From the NCBI RefSeq assembly GCF_001403795.1, contig NZ_CXSU01000005.1, positions 58,917 to 122,916 of the forward strand: a stretch of DNA of 64,000 nt. The letters are read 5' to 3'. Source of the DNA: Jannaschia donghaensis (GTDB lineage Bacteria; Pseudomonadota; Alphaproteobacteria; Rhodobacterales; Rhodobacteraceae). Within the stretch, counting starts at the first letter, position 1, and every line of letters starts with the position of its first letter. Below, in pieces: positions 8,449 to 18,279 of the stretch. The notes below the pieces were generated by a model. The model was not told where the DNA came from. It was given only the letters and a program-made list of their open reading frames with translations, and searched no databases. A program made the translations under genes and the position numbers.

Positions 8449-8991
8449 ATGACCATTCCGGACGAACTCTGGGTATTCGGCTATGGCTCGCTGATCTGGA
8501 ACCCCGGCATCGACGTGGCCGAGCAGCGTCTGGCGGCCCTTGCCGATTTCCGGCGCGGCTTTTGCATGCGGTCGATCCACCATCGCGGCTCGCAGGAAGA
8601 TCCCGGTCTGGTTCTGGCGCTGGAGCCTCACGATGGCAGCAGCTGCACCGGCCTGGCCCTGCGTGCGGCCGAGCCGGAAACGGCGCTGCGGGCCTTGCGG
8701 GAGCGGGAGCTGATCTCCTCTGCCTATTTCGAGCAGCACGTCACGCTTTTGGGAGAGGACGGGGAGGCCGTGACCGCGCTGGCCTACGTCATCGACAGGA
8801 CGCACGACCAGTACTGCCCCGAACTGACGCTGGAGGAGCAGGCGCAGATCATCGCGCGGGCGACCGGTGGCCGCGGTCCGAACCATGAATACCTGACGCG
8901 GACGGCCGCGGGTCTGGCCGCCCTGGGCATTCGCGACGACGACATGGGCTGGCTGGTCACGCGTGTGCAACAGATCATGGATGCCGCCTGA
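8449..8991 (+). CDS. Gamma-glutamylcyclotransferase, ChaC family
   Basis: 180 aa. ChaC-type enzymes release 5-oxoproline from gamma-glutamyl compounds, chiefly glutathione, giving Cys-Gly. The substrate-binding motif FGYGSLIWNPG is at residues 9-19. The acidic segment RERELISSAYFE (about residues 84-95) should hold the catalytic Glu. The C-terminus contains the ChaC-typical GRGPNHEYL...GIRDDDMGWL. The start is fixed by GAAAGGA seven bases upstream of the ATG. It is divergent from the DUF2125 gene. Glutathione turnover is also served elsewhere in this window by gloB and a GST. Confidence 0.9.
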   Translation: MTIPDELWVFGYGSLIWNPGIDVAEQRLAALADFRRGFCMRSIHHRGSQEDPGLVLALEPHDGSSCTGLALRAAEPETALRALRERELISSAYFEQHVTLLGEDGEAVTALAYVIDRTHDQYCPELTLEEQAQIIARATGGRGPNHEYLTRTAAGLAALGIRDDDMGWLVTRVQQIMDAA

Positions 8992-9070
8992 GCCGCGCTT
9001 GTGACCAAATCGCAGCGCCGCTAGGGTTTTCAATGCAATCACGCAGCGCCCGCGCAGGGCCAGAGGCCAC

Positions 9071-10285
9071 ATGACCATCGACCCTCTCGACCACGGCACC
9101 CAGTTTTCGCAGCCGATCCGGCAGATCGTTCAGATGCTGGTGGTTCTGGTGGCTGTCGGCGTGGGCGTGGTGCTGGCCTATCCGACGGTCGCGCCGATCT
9201 TTTCGGCGAACCCGTGGCTGAACGGTACGATCATCCTGGTTTTCGTCCTGGGCGTGCTGGCCTGTTTCGCACAGGTCTTTCAGCTGTTCAGTTCGGTCAG
9301 CTGGATCGAAGGCTTCGCCGAGCAGCGCAGCGGCCACGACATCACGCGCCCCCCCGGCCTGCTGGCCCCCCTGGCATCGCTGCTGCGGTCGCGGTCGGCG
9401 CGCAGCCAGATCTCGTCATCGTCTTCCCGCTCGATCCTCGATTCGGTCGGCGCACGGATGGAGGAGGCGCGGGACATCACGCGCTATATCGTCAACACCC
9501 TGATCTTCCTTGGCCTTCTGGGCACGTTCTGGGGTCTGGCGACCACCGTCCCGGCCGTCGTTGACACGATCCGCAACCTGAACCCCGACAACGGCGAGGG
9601 TGGCGTCGCGGTCTTCGGCCGTCTGATCAGCGGGTTGGAGTCGCAGCTGGCAGGCATGGGCACGGCCTTCGCGTCGTCGCTGCTCGGTCTGGCGGGGTCG
9701 CTCGTCGTGGGCCTGCTGGAACTGTTCGCGGGCCATGGCCAGAATCGCTTCTACCGCGAGATGGAGGATTGGCTGTCGTCGATCACGCGCGTCGGCCTTG
9801 TCGGCGACGGCGGGGAGGAGACGATCGACCAATATTCCCTGGCCGCCGTGCTGGACCACATGAACTACCAGATGGAATCGCTGGGCGATATGTTCGCCAA
9901 GGCCGAAGCCGGGCGTCTGGCTGCCGACAGCAAGATGGCCCATCTGACCGAAGCGGTGACCGCCATGGCCAGCCGGATGGACGGCGGGGTCGGCACGGCC
10001 GACGCGCTCAACCGTGTGGCCGAGGGGCAGGAAAATATCGTGACGGTTCTGCAAGGGTCGTCCGGGGCGTCGGGTGACGGCGGGCTGGATGCCGAAAGTC
10101 GGATGCGCCTGCGGTCGATCGATGTGCAACTGCTCAAGGTCTTCGAGGAGGTTCAGCAGGGACGGCAGGCCGCCATCGACGATTTGCGCGGCGACCTAGG
10201 GTCGCTGACCCGCACGCTGCGACAATTGAACCGCCAGATGCAGGCGTCCAACGCCGAAGGCGACGGCGAACCGGACGGGGCCTGA
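9071..10285 (+). CDS. MotA/TolQ/ExbB-family proton channel subunit
   Basis: 404 aa. Four membrane helices are visible: about 21-42, 55-78, 135-158 and 197-222. The last two carry the small-residue, Gly/Thr-rich packing typical of the MotA/TolQ/ExbB fold (FLGLLGTFWGLATTVP and GMGTAFASSLLGLAGSLVVG). The N-terminal part and a long C-terminal region (about 250-404), rich in heptad-like Leu/Ala and Gln, would be cytoplasmic. The next gene begins 3 bp after the stop and encodes the matching OmpA-domain partner, so both should form one ion-driven complex spanning to the cell wall. Its physiological role is unknown. It resembles ZorA superficially, but no other Zorya genes are present. Confidence 0.82.
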   Translation: MTIDPLDHGTQFSQPIRQIVQMLVVLVAVGVGVVLAYPTVAPIFSANPWLNGTIILVFVLGVLACFAQVFQLFSSVSWIEGFAEQRSGHDITRPPGLLAPLASLLRSRSARSQISSSSSRSILDSVGARMEEARDITRYIVNTLIFLGLLGTFWGLATTVPAVVDTIRNLNPDNGEGGVAVFGRLISGLESQLAGMGTAFASSLLGLAGSLVVGLLELFAGHGQNRFYREMEDWLSSITRVGLVGDGGEETIDQYSLAAVLDHMNYQMESLGDMFAKAEAGRLAADSKMAHLTEAVTAMASRMDGGVGTADALNRVAEGQENIVTVLQGSSGASGDGGLDAESRMRLRSIDVQLLKVFEEVQQGRQAAIDDLRGDLGSLTRTLRQLNRQMQASNAEGDGEPDGA

Positions 10286-10288
10286 TCC

Positions 10289-12373
10289 ATGGCTTTCGCG
10301 CGGCGCAACGGACAGCGGTTCACGGCCAACGTCTGGCCGGGGTTCGTCGATGCCATGACGGCGCTTCTGCTGGTTCTGATGTTCGTGCTGTCGATCTTCA
10401 TGATCGTGCAATTCGTCCTGTCGGAAACCATCGAAGGTCAGTCCGACACGATCGAGGGACAAGGACAGGCGCTGGAAGCGTTCAGCGCGCAGGTCGCCTC
10501 CCTGTCTCGCGCCCTGGGGCTGGAGAATGCGCGCGCCGCCGCGTTGGAAGATGACGTCGCCGAATTGGGCGCGGAGCGGGATACGCAGGCCGCGCTGATC
10601 GCGACCCTGTCGGCGCAGCGCGATGATCTGACCAGTCGTGTGGCCACTTTCGAGGAACAGGTCGCCAGCCTTATCGCGACGCGCGACCGGCTTTCGACAT
10701 CGCTTGAGACGACCGAAGGGGAGCGCTCGGCGCTGGCCGGGCAACTGGCGACCACCGAAGGGGAGCTGACCCGCATCATCGATGAGCGGGAGGCGCTGCA
10801 ATTGGCGCTGGCAGCCGCCCGGAACGAAATCGACGAAAGCGCGGAAGTGGCCCGGCTGGCAGCGGCCCGGCGCGAAGCGGTGGAGGCCTTGCTGGTGGAC
10901 CTTCGCGCCGAATCCGAAACCCGGCAGGCAACGCTGGCCCAGACCCTGGCCGCATTGGACGGACAACGCGATGCGGCGCAGGCGTTGCAGGATCAGGTGA
11001 CCGACCTTGAAGCATCGCTGGACGAGACCGAGTCAGCGCGCTTGGCCGAATTGGCGGCGGCGCAGGCCCTGCGCGAACGACTGGCCGATGCGGATGCCGA
11101 CCTGACGGCCGCGGAAACCGAACGTCTGGCGGAAGCTGCGGCTGCGGAAGCCTTGCGAAGCCGGTTGGCCGGGTCCGAGGCCGAACTGACGGCGATGACC
11201 CTTGCGCTGGAGGCGCAGCGTCGCGAAGCAGAAGAGACGCTGACCCTGCTGGCCGCGACGCAGACAGCCCGCGACGACCTGACCGATCGTCTGGCACAGG
11301 CCCTCGCCGATCTGGACGACAGCCGCGCGGGTGTCGGTGATATCGAAGATCGTCTTGCGACCGCATTGGCCCGGCTGGACGCGGGAGACGCGACCGAAGC
11401 CGATTTGCGCGCCGAGGTGGCACGGCTGCAGGCGACGCTGGACGCGCGCGGATCGACCGTGGCGGAGGCCGACGCGCGCCGGACGGAGTTGGAGCGTCGC
11501 CTGAACGAAGCGCTGGCCGCGCGGGACGCGGCGCAAGTCACGCAGAGCGATCTGCGCGACGACCTTGCCGCCGAACTGGCGCGCCGCCTGGCGGCGGAGG
11601 AGGAGGAAGCCACCGCGCTGACGGATGCGGAGCGGATGGCCGCACTGCTGGGGCAGGCGCGGGCGGAACTGGCCCAAGTCGACGACGACCGGATCGTCGC
11701 GCAGCGCGAGGCGGCTGTCCTGAACCAACAGGTCGCCGAATTGCGCGCGCAGCTGGGTGGTTTGCAGAACCTTCTGTCGGCGGCCGAGGAACGGGATGCA
11801 GAGGCGCAGATCCAGATCGACACGCTGGGCAGTCGCCTTAACACCGCGCTGGCCCAGGTCGCGTCGGAGGAGAAGGCGCGGGCCGAACGGCTTGCGGCAG
11901 AGGCCGCGGAGTTGGAGCGGTTCCGGTCGGAATTCTTCGGCCAACTGCGCGATGTCTTCGACGGGCGCGACGGGATCGAAATCGTTGGCGACCGCTTTGT
12001 CTTCTCGTCCGAAGTGCTGTTTCCGCAAGGCGATGTGGAGTTGCAGGCCGAAGGGCGCCAGCAGATCGCACAGGTCGCGGACATCATCCTGGATGTTGCC
12101 GACCAGATCCCCCCGAACATCGACTGGGTCCTGCGGATCGACGGCCATACCGACGACGTCCCGCTGTCGGGTTTCGGTCGCTATGCCAATAATTGGGAGC
12201 TGAGCCAGGGCCGCGCGCTTTCGGTCGCGCTCTATTTGATCGAAGCGTTGGGTGTGCCGCCGGACCGGGTCGCGCCGACGGGGTTCGGGGAGTTTCGGCC
12301 CGTGGACACGGCCGACACGGACGCGGCTCGGGCAAGGAACCGGCGCATCGAGCTCAAGCTGACGGAACGCTGA
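10289..12373 (+). CDS. MotB-like OmpA-domain protein with very long coiled coil
   Basis: 694 aa. After a short basic N-terminus comes one membrane helix (about 22-45) that includes the MotB/ExbD-type segment FVDAMTALLLVLMFVL, whose Asp20 is a candidate proton carrier. Residues about 46-555 are a continuous Ala/Leu/Glu/Arg-rich predicted coiled coil without prolines. The C-terminal OmpA peptidoglycan-binding domain (about 570-694) has RIDGHTDDVPL and NWELSQGRALSVALYLI. The topology places the coiled coil in the periplasm. It is co-transcribed with the preceding channel subunit (3 bp gap). Family annotations usually read chemotaxis MotB or peptidoglycan-binding, but no flagellar genes are nearby. 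Confidence 0.82.
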   Translation: MAFARRNGQRFTANVWPGFVDAMTALLLVLMFVLSIFMIVQFVLSETIEGQSDTIEGQGQALEAFSAQVASLSRALGLENARAAALEDDVAELGAERDTQAALIATLSAQRDDLTSRVATFEEQVASLIATRDRLSTSLETTEGERSALAGQLATTEGELTRIIDEREALQLALAAARNEIDESAEVARLAAARREAVEALLVDLRAESETRQATLAQTLAALDGQRDAAQALQDQVTDLEASLDETESARLAELAAAQALRERLADADADLTAAETERLAEAAAAEALRSRLAGSEAELTAMTLALEAQRREAEETLTLLAATQTARDDLTDRLAQALADLDDSRAGVGDIEDRLATALARLDAGDATEADLRAEVARLQATLDARGSTVAEADARRTELERRLNEALAARDAAQVTQSDLRDDLAAELARRLAAEEEEATALTDAERMAALLGQARAELAQVDDDRIVAQREAAVLNQQVAELRAQLGGLQNLLSAAEERDAEAQIQIDTLGSRLNTALAQVASEEKARAERLAAEAAELERFRSEFFGQLRDVFDGRDGIEIVGDRFVFSSEVLFPQGDVELQAEGRQQIAQVADIILDVADQIPPNIDWVLRIDGHTDDVPLSGFGRYANNWELSQGRALSVALYLIEALGVPPDRVAPTGFGEFRPVDTADTDAARARNRRIELKLTER
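11030..11197 (+). repeat. Two tandem 28-residue repeats inside the coiled coil
   Basis: Codons for two consecutive 28-residue units, beginning ESARLAELAA and ETERLAEAAA and ending LTAA and LTAM. They share ALRxRLA in the middle. Twenty-eight residues is four heptads, which keeps the coiled-coil register and suggests growth by in-frame duplication. Confidence 0.6.
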
Positions 12374-12394
12374 ACGGGCGCGCGCCGAAGCGCG

Positions 12395-13240
12395 TCACCG
12401 GCAGTAGGGGCCGGAGCGGTAGCCGGCCACGTCGAAGTGGAAATGATCGCGGTGATAGCGGTCGGATTCAGGTCCGAGCACCGTACCGAACGGCCCGCAG
12501 GCCCGCTGCCACAAGGTGCGCAGCATTCGCCCCTTGGCCCCACGGCCCCAATCGGACAGCACGGTCAGACGCTCCCCGTTGGCGAGGGTGATGGCGGAGA
12601 TGTCGATGGCATTTCCCTTGGCATGTTCGCTCAGCTTGGCACCCGCCCGGCTGTTGCGGGTGCGGCAGGAATAGCCGGCGGCCACCTGCAATGCGACGGC
12701 CCCGCCGCCGGTGCGCCCGACGGTGGGCAGAACGCCCTGCCGAACCCAATCGTCCAGGGCGACGGCGGTGGCACAGTTCATCCGCGTCGGCCGACTCAGC
12801 GCGACGCCACCCACGGCTGTGACGCGGACCGGGTTCGGAATGCCGCAGGCCCCGGATCCGTTCACGGGATCGATCCGGGTCGCGACGATGCTGCTCCGCC
12901 CGCAAGGGCCTCCACCGCTCTGGCCTTGGCGGGGCGTGCGACTGGCCGCAAGAACAAGATCGTCGGGGCGCAGGCCGGGACGGTCCGACTGTCGCACGCT
13001 GCCGGTGATGTCGATGCGCGGTTCGGGCGACCGGATCGCTGCGGCCATGGTCAGCGCCAGCCGGTCTTCGGGGGTCAAACGCTCTACGGGGCGCACGGAC
13101 CGGGGGACCGCCGCGATTTTGGGGGTTTCGATGCTGCCGCGCGTCGACATCACCTCCAGCTGCAAGACGGGCCGCGGCTCGGGTCGGATATCGGCGGCGG
13201 CGGGCAGGGCAAGCAGGGCAAGTGCAAGGATCGGTCTCAT
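12395..13240 (-). CDS. Extensin-like C-terminal domain protein, secreted
   Basis: 281 aa. Residues 1-16 are a signal peptide ([16 protein letters not shown]). A proline/arginine-rich low-complexity stretch follows to about residue 120. The C-terminal domain (about 130-281) shows the extensin-like signature: CGIPNPVRV, MNCATAVALDDWV, SEHAKGNAIDIS and HRDHFHFDVAGY. The conserved His/Asp pattern resembles D,D-carboxypeptidase/LAS-type metal sites, so a cell-wall hydrolase role is plausible but inferred. Paired Cys residues suggest disulfides. Its ATG overlaps the tyrA stop (ATGA at 13237-13240), making it the last gene of the hisC-tyrA operon. Confidence 0.85.
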   Translation of the reverse strand: MRPILALALLALPAAADIRPEPRPVLQLEVMSTRGSIETPKIAAVPRSVRPVERLTPEDRLALTMAAAIRSPEPRIDITGSVRQSDRPGLRPDDLVLAASRTPRQGQSGGGPCGRSSIVATRIDPVNGSGACGIPNPVRVTAVGGVALSRPTRMNCATAVALDDWVRQGVLPTVGRTGGGAVALQVAAGYSCRTRNSRAGAKLSEHAKGNAIDISAITLANGERLTVLSDWGRGAKGRMLRTLWQRACGPFGTVLGPESDRYHRDHFHFDVAGYRSGPYCR

Positions 13241-14151
13241 GGCGCGTCTCCCCGGCCAAAGTTGGCCTTGTCGGTGTCCTGTCCCGCTTCGATGATGCCG
13301 CGCCGGATGGCGCGGGTTCGTGTAAAATAATCGTGCAGATGGTCGCCGTCACCCTTGCGGATGGCCCGTTGCAACGCGAACAATTCTTCGGTGAAACGGC
13401 CAAGGATTTCCAGCGTCGCATCCTTGTTGTTCAAAAAAACGTCCCGCCACATCACCGGGTCACTGGCCGCGATGCGGGTGAAGTCCCGAAAACCGGCGGC
13501 CGAATATTTGATGACCTCGCTGTCGGTGACACGGCGCAGATCGTCCGCCACGCCGACCATCGTATAGGCGATCAGATGCGGCGCATGGCTGGTCACCGCC
13601 AGCACACGGTCGTGGTGGTCCGGCTCCATCGTATCGACGTTCGATCCCATCGCGCGCCACAGCCGGGCCAGTCGATCGGTCGCATCGGATGCCTCATTCA
13701 CCGGTGTCAGCAGGCACCAGCGATTGTCGAAAAGCTCCGCGAAGCCGGATGTCGGGCCGGAGTGTTCGGTTCCGGCCAACGGGTGCGCGGGCACAAAATG
13801 GACCCCCGGTGGCAGGTGCGGCGCGACCGCCTCGATCACGGCGCGTTTCACCGATCCGACGTCGCTGACGGTGGCACCGGGTTTCAGATGTGGGCCGATG
13901 TCGGCGGCGACCTCGGCCATGGCGCCGACGGGGACGCATAACACCACCAGATCGGCGTCGCGCACGGCCTGCGCCGCCGTTTCGGTCACCCGGTCGCACA
14001 GCCCCAGATCCAGCGCGGTGGCGCGGGTTTCGGCGGACCGCGCGGTGCCGACGATTTCACCCGCCAGTCCGTCGCGTTTCATCCGCAGGCCCATGGACCC
14101 CGCGATAAGGCCCAGACCGATCAAAGCGACGCGGTGATAGATCACGCTCAT
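13237..14151 (-). CDS. tyrA: Prephenate/arogenate dehydrogenase
   Basis: 304 aa. It oxidises prephenate or arogenate with NAD(P) in tyrosine biosynthesis. The Rossmann loop [18 protein letters not shown] is at residues 9-26. [14 protein letters not shown] and [15 protein letters not shown] are the conserved catalytic and substrate-binding blocks, the latter with the key His. There is no C-terminal ACT domain and no fused chorismate mutase, so this is the short monofunctional form. The start at 14151 is chosen because its ATG overlaps the hisC stop (ATGA). The next gene also starts within its stop codon. The HisC-TyrA pairing fits aromatic amino acid synthesis, since HisC-like transaminases also act on aromatic precursors. 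Confidence 0.93.
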   Translation of the reverse strand: MSVIYHRVALIGLGLIAGSMGLRMKRDGLAGEIVGTARSAETRATALDLGLCDRVTETAAQAVRDADLVVLCVPVGAMAEVAADIGPHLKPGATVSDVGSVKRAVIEAVAPHLPPGVHFVPAHPLAGTEHSGPTSGFAELFDNRWCLLTPVNEASDATDRLARLWRAMGSNVDTMEPDHHDRVLAVTSHAPHLIAYTMVGVADDLRRVTDSEVIKYSAAGFRDFTRIAASDPVMWRDVFLNNKDATLEILGRFTEELFALQRAIRKGDGDHLHDYFTRTRAIRRGIIEAGQDTDKANFGRGDAP

Positions 14152-15236
14152 GTGCCGCGCGCCCGCCACGCGGTCAGCGCGTCCAGCAGCCGGGTCGTTC
14201 CGGCCCCGTCCCCCACCGTCATGCGCAAGCAGTGGGGCAGGCCGTAATTCGCCGGATGCCGGACGATCACGCCTTGGGATTTGAGGAAGGTGTCGGCATC
14301 CCGCGCCTCGTCCTCGTCGGCGAAGCGGGCCAGGACGAAATTCGCCTCGGACGCGTCCGATGGCAGGCCCAGATCGGCCAAACCGGCCCGCAGGCGCGCC
14401 CGCTGTTCGGTGTTGTCGGCCAGACAGTGGGCGGCAAAGTCGCGGTCGCGCATCGCCGCTTCGGCGGCGGCCAGCGCCACATTCGACAAGTTGAACGGGC
14501 CCCGGATGCGGTTGAGCACGTCGATGATCGCCTGCGGCCCGTAGCCCCAGCCGATACGCAATCCGCCCAGCCCGTACATCTTGGAGAAGGTGCGCGTCAC
14601 GAAGACGTTGTCGCGCGTCGTCGCCAGCCCCAGCCCGCCATCGAAGTCGGGCACGTATTCCGCATAGGCCCCGTCAAGGACCAGCAGGCACCCGTCGGGC
14701 AGACCGTCGGCCAGACGCACGACATCCTGTCCGCCCATAAAGGTACCAGTGGGATTGGCGGGGTTCGCGATGAAGACAAGGCGGGTGGCGTTGGTCACGC
14801 CCGCCAGCAGCTTGTCGACGTCGACGGTGCGCGCGGTTTCCGCGACCTGCACCGGCGTGGCCCCCGCGCCGCGCGCGCTGATGGCGTACATCAGGAAGGC
14901 GTATTCGGTGTGCAGCACCTCATCGCCCGGCCCGGCATAGGCCTGACAGAGCATGTGGATGATCTCGTCCGACCCCACGCCGCAGATGACGCGATCGGGG
15001 TCCAGCCCGTGCACCTCGGCGATGGCGGCGCGCAAACCGGCGTGGTCGGTGGAAGGATAGAGATGCATGGCCTGCGCGGCATGGGCGGCGGCGGCGCGGG
15101 CGCTTTCGGGGGCACCGTGCGGGTTCTCGTTCGACGATAGCTTCAGGATGTCGTCCACGCCGTCGACCTTGGAGGTGCCGCCGACGTAGAGTTCGATGTC
15201 CATGATCCCCGGCTGGGGTTTGGGTGCGGCGGTCAT
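14148..15236 (-). CDS. hisC: Histidinol-phosphate aminotransferase (fold-type I PLP enzyme)
   Basis: 362 aa. It transaminates imidazole-acetol phosphate in histidine synthesis; the operon with tyrA suggests an additional or main role on prephenate or phenylpyruvate. Visible motifs are [14 protein letters not shown] near residue 30, the PLP-binding region NPANPTGTF and [10 protein letters not shown], and the Schiff-base lysine in [19 protein letters not shown] (about 220). The C-terminal arginine for substrate carboxylate lies in [21 protein letters not shown]. It begins at 15236 after a 115-bp leader shared with the priA 3' end. It is the first gene of the coupled three-gene operon. Confidence 0.94.
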   Translation of the reverse strand: MTAAPKPQPGIMDIELYVGGTSKVDGVDDILKLSSNENPHGAPESARAAAAHAAQAMHLYPSTDHAGLRAAIAEVHGLDPDRVICGVGSDEIIHMLCQAYAGPGDEVLHTEYAFLMYAISARGAGATPVQVAETARTVDVDKLLAGVTNATRLVFIANPANPTGTFMGGQDVVRLADGLPDGCLLVLDGAYAEYVPDFDGGLGLATTRDNVFVTRTFSKMYGLGGLRIGWGYGPQAIIDVLNRIRGPFNLSNVALAAAEAAMRDRDFAAHCLADNTEQRARLRAGLADLGLPSDASEANFVLARFADEDEARDADTFLKSQGVIVRHPANYGLPHCLRMTVGDGAGTTRLLDALTAWRARGT

Positions 15237-15309
15237 GTCGAATGGCTCCCGGATGGTCCGGGGTGTTCTATGCCGCGCGGGCCCCGAGGGGCAATGGCGG
15301 CTCTTTCTT

Positions 15310-15339
15310 CGGGCGGTAAATACCTCCGCGCGCGCGAGG
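15310..15339 (-). terminator. Possible priA terminator of a Rhodobacterales style
   Basis: Downstream of the priA stop on the minus strand a short GC hairpin (CCTC/GAGG flanking alternating CG, 15323-15339) is followed by TATTTACCGCCCGAAG. A GC hairpin followed by GGTATTT and GAAG-rich sequence recurs after genes in roseobacters (from memory). It has no long T tract, so confidence is low. Confidence 0.35.
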
Positions 15340-15351
15340 GGTTTGCCCCGG

Positions 15352-17550
15352 TCACAGGAAGCTTTGGGGGTCGATATCGATGCTCAGCCGGGTCGAGCGG
15401 GGCAGGATGATCCGCCCGACCCAATCGGCCAGTGCCGGCTGGATCGGGGCCTGGCGGGGGGCCTTGACCAGCAGTCGCACGCGATGCCGCCCCCGGATGC
15501 GCGCAATGGGCGCGGGGGCGGGGCCGTAAACTTCGGCACCGATCGCGGCCAGGGGCGTGATGTCGCGGGCCAGGGCATTGCCGACGTCGAAGGCTGTCGC
15601 GCCATCGGTGTCGGAAATGACGATGCCGGCCATACGGCCGTAAGGTGGGACGCCCGCGGCGCGGCGCTGATCCGCTTCCTCGCGCAGGAAAGATTCCTCG
15701 TCGCCCGACAGGATCGCGCGGATGACGGGGTGCTCGGGTTGATAGGTCTGCATCAGCGCGACGCCCGGCTTGTCCGCGCGCCCCGCACGCCCCGACACCT
15801 GGCGCATCAATTGGAATGTGCGTTCGGCGGCGCGCAGGTCGCTGCCCTGAAGCCCGAGATCCGCGTCGATGACGCCCACAAGGGTCAGCTTGGGAAAGTT
15901 ATGTCCCTTGGCCACCAACTGCGTGCCGACGATGATGTCCGCCCCGCCCCGTGCGATCTCCTCGACCTTGGCCTTGAGGCTGCGTGCGGACCCGAAGAGG
16001 TCGGACGACAGGATCGCGACGCGCGCCTCGGGGAACAGGGTCGTCACCTCCTCGGCCATGCGTTCGACGCCGGGGCCGACGGCGGCCATCTTGCCTTCCA
16101 CCTTGCACGACGGGCAGGCGTCCGGCATCGGCGCAGTCTCCCCGCATTGGTGGCACATCAGACGTTTCTGGAACCGGTGTTCGACCATGCGCGCATCGCA
16201 TTGGTGGCAGGCGACCTGCTGCCCGCAGGCGCGGCACAGCGTGACGGGGGCGTATCCACGACGGTTCAAAAAGATCAGGCTCTGCTCGCCCTCGATGATC
16301 CGCGCCTCGATCGCGCGCTGCAACGTGGGGGAGACCCATCGACCGCCCGGCAGCTGTTCATCGCGCATGTCGATGGTGGCCAGCTTCGGCATGACCGCAT
16401 CGCCGAAGCGCGACGTGAGATCGAGCCGCGCGTATTTGCCCAGCTCCGCATTGGCCCAGCTTTCGAGCGATGGTGTAGCGGTGGCGAGGATCACCTGCGC
16501 GCCTTCGCAGGACGCACGCAGCACGGCCATGTCGCGGGCCGAATAGAGCACGCCGTCCTCCTGCTTGTAGGAGGTGTCGTGTTCTTCATCGACGACGATC
16601 AGGCCAAGGCTGCGGAACGGCAGGAACAGCGACGATCTTGCACCCACCACCAGCCGGGCCTGGCCGGTCGCGACATGGGTCCAGCAGCGTCGACGCTCGG
16701 CCTGGGTGACGCCCGAATGCCATTCGGCGGGCCGCGCGCCGAAGCGCGCCTCCACCCGCGTCAGAAACTCACCCGTCAGCGCGATTTCGGGCAGCAGCAC
16801 AAGGGCCTGCCGCCCCTGCGCCAGAGCCTCGGCGACCGCTTCGAGATAGACTTCGGTCTTGCCGGACCCGGTGACGCCCTTAAGCAGGGTCGTGCCATAG
16901 GTCCCCGATTTGACGGAGGTTCGCAGGCCTTCTGCCGCCGCAATCTGATCCTCGGCCAGCGTCTTGCCGGGGCGCTGCGGGTCCAGCGTCGGATAGTCGG
17001 CATCGCGCGGCGTGGCCTGTTCCAGCACCGCGCCCGACTTGAGCAGGCCCTTGACCACGCCCGAGGAAACCCCTGCCATATCGGCCAGTTCCGACAGGGC
17101 GAAGACATCGCCGGGGCGGCTTTGCAGGGCGTCGATCACGGCCGCCCGCGCGGCGGTGGCGCGGTCCGGCTCCCCGGTTCCCAGCGTGTAGACCCGCCGT
17201 TTGCCCGGTGCTTCGCCCAGACCGGGTGCCCGCAGGCCAAGGCGCAGCATCGCGGGCAGGGGCGTCAGCGTATAAGCGGCGGAGCGTTCGATGAAATCCC
17301 GAAACGCCTGCGCCATCGGCGGCACCGGCAGGACGCGCAGGATCGGGCGCAGTTTCTCGACCGGCCAGTCGCCCGCCGCCGCGCCCCAGACCACGCCCAG
17401 CACCTTGCGCGGGCCAAGCGGCACCTCGACGAAGGCCCCGTCCTCCACCCCGCCCTCGGGCGCGCGGTAGTCGAGCGCCCGGTCGAGCGGTTGGGTCGTC
17501 AGAACGGCCACGGGCGCGCCGGGGGGATGGAAACGGGTCATGGAGGTCAT
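15352..17550 (-). CDS. priA: Primosomal protein N' (replication restart helicase PriA)
   Basis: 732 aa. This 3'-5' superfamily 2 DNA helicase recognises stalled forks and reloads DnaB. The N-terminal DNA-binding domain spans about 1-200. The helicase core shows Walker [14 protein letters not shown] near residue 225, the DEEH box in [17 protein letters not shown], and motif VI-like QVSGRAGR. Zinc-binding cysteines lie between the helicase lobes ([13 protein letters not shown]...CHQCG...CPSC). Two starts are possible, 17550 and an ATG three codons on. It runs alone, with the LysE exporter gene just upstream on the same strand. Confidence 0.97.
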   Translation of the reverse strand: MTSMTRFHPPGAPVAVLTTQPLDRALDYRAPEGGVEDGAFVEVPLGPRKVLGVVWGAAAGDWPVEKLRPILRVLPVPPMAQAFRDFIERSAAYTLTPLPAMLRLGLRAPGLGEAPGKRRVYTLGTGEPDRATAARAAVIDALQSRPGDVFALSELADMAGVSSGVVKGLLKSGAVLEQATPRDADYPTLDPQRPGKTLAEDQIAAAEGLRTSVKSGTYGTTLLKGVTGSGKTEVYLEAVAEALAQGRQALVLLPEIALTGEFLTRVEARFGARPAEWHSGVTQAERRRCWTHVATGQARLVVGARSSLFLPFRSLGLIVVDEEHDTSYKQEDGVLYSARDMAVLRASCEGAQVILATATPSLESWANAELGKYARLDLTSRFGDAVMPKLATIDMRDEQLPGGRWVSPTLQRAIEARIIEGEQSLIFLNRRGYAPVTLCRACGQQVACHQCDARMVEHRFQKRLMCHQCGETAPMPDACPSCKVEGKMAAVGPGVERMAEEVTTLFPEARVAILSSDLFGSARSLKAKVEEIARGGADIIVGTQLVAKGHNFPKLTLVGVIDADLGLQGSDLRAAERTFQLMRQVSGRAGRADKPGVALMQTYQPEHPVIRAILSGDEESFLREEADQRRAAGVPPYGRMAGIVISDTDGATAFDVGNALARDITPLAAIGAEVYGPAPAPIARIRGRHRVRLLVKAPRQAPIQPALADWVGRIILPRSTRLSIDIDPQSFL

Positions 17551-17583
17551 ATCGCCCCTGCACCGCCCGTTTGCCAGAGGGCG

Positions 17584-18213
17584 TCAGGCCGTCCGACGCG
17601 TCAGGGCCGTCACCAGACCCATCGCCATCAGCGCGACGCCACCGCCCTGCGTTACGCGGCGCAGCACTGCGGGCCGCCGCAGACCCGCGCGCAATCGGTC
17701 GGCCAGCAGCGCATAGGTCAGCGTATTGAGCGCGGCCAACGTGACGAAGGTTGCCGTCAGGATCGCGAATTGCGGCAACAGCGGGTCGCCGGCCCGCAGG
17801 AATTGCGGAACGAAGGCGATGAAGAAGACGATGGATTTCGGATTGAGGGCAGTTACGACGGCGGCATGGCCGAAGACCGCGCGGGCGGGAACCTTCCGCA
17901 CCGTGCCGATGGGTCCCAGGGTGGCGGCATCTGCGGACCGGAACAGCGTCCACCCCATCCAGATCAGATAGGCCGCGCCGATCCATTTGAGCACCGTGAA
18001 CAACGTCGCCGACGCCAACACCAGCGTGCCCAGACCCGCCAGCGACGCCGACATGGCGATCGCATCGCCCACAGCCACCCCGGTTGCGGATGCCACGGCA
18101 ACGCGGCGGCCCTGGGACACCGCATAGCTTGTCACCAGAAGGACGGTGGGGCCGGGAACCAGCAGAAGGGCGGTGGAAGCGGCCACGAAGGTCAACCAGA
18201 GCGTGAAGTCCAT
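17584..18213 (-). CDS. LysE/RhtB-family amino acid exporter
   Basis: 209 aa. An inner-membrane translocator with about six helices. The family signature LLLVPGPTVLLVTSYAVSQGRR is at residues 16-37, followed by GVAVGDAI. The middle segment VTALNPKSIVFFIAFVPQF contains the conserved NPK motif. Members export lysine, homoserine, threonine or other small metabolites; the substrate is not predictable here. Start at the MDFTLWLTF methionine, with the frame open further upstream. It is divergent from the transaldolase gene across 66 bp. Confidence 0.9.
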   Translation of the reverse strand: MDFTLWLTFVAASTALLLVPGPTVLLVTSYAVSQGRRVAVASATGVAVGDAIAMSASLAGLGTLVLASATLFTVLKWIGAAYLIWMGWTLFRSADAATLGPIGTVRKVPARAVFGHAAVVTALNPKSIVFFIAFVPQFLRAGDPLLPQFAILTATFVTLAALNTLTYALLADRLRAGLRRPAVLRRVTQGGGVALMAMGLVTALTRRTA

Positions 18214-18279
18214 TGGGGTGGCCCTTGGATGTCGGGAGGCGTATTGTAGAACAAAGCTCACACGCACCCCGGGGACAAC

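Noticed and set aside
9071..12373. Zorya anti-phage system (ZorA/ZorB)
   Set aside because: The MotA-like and OmpA-like pair resembles ZorAB, but neither ZorC/ZorD nor ZorE is present; neighbours are a ChaC enzyme and an extensin gene. The long coil is in the MotB-like partner, not in the MotA-like one as in ZorA.
15196..18249. A 1017-codon open frame antisense to hisC, priA and the LysE gene
   Set aside because: GC-rich shadow frame. The opposite strand encodes three well-conserved proteins, and the antisense product is Arg/Gly/His-rich without domains.
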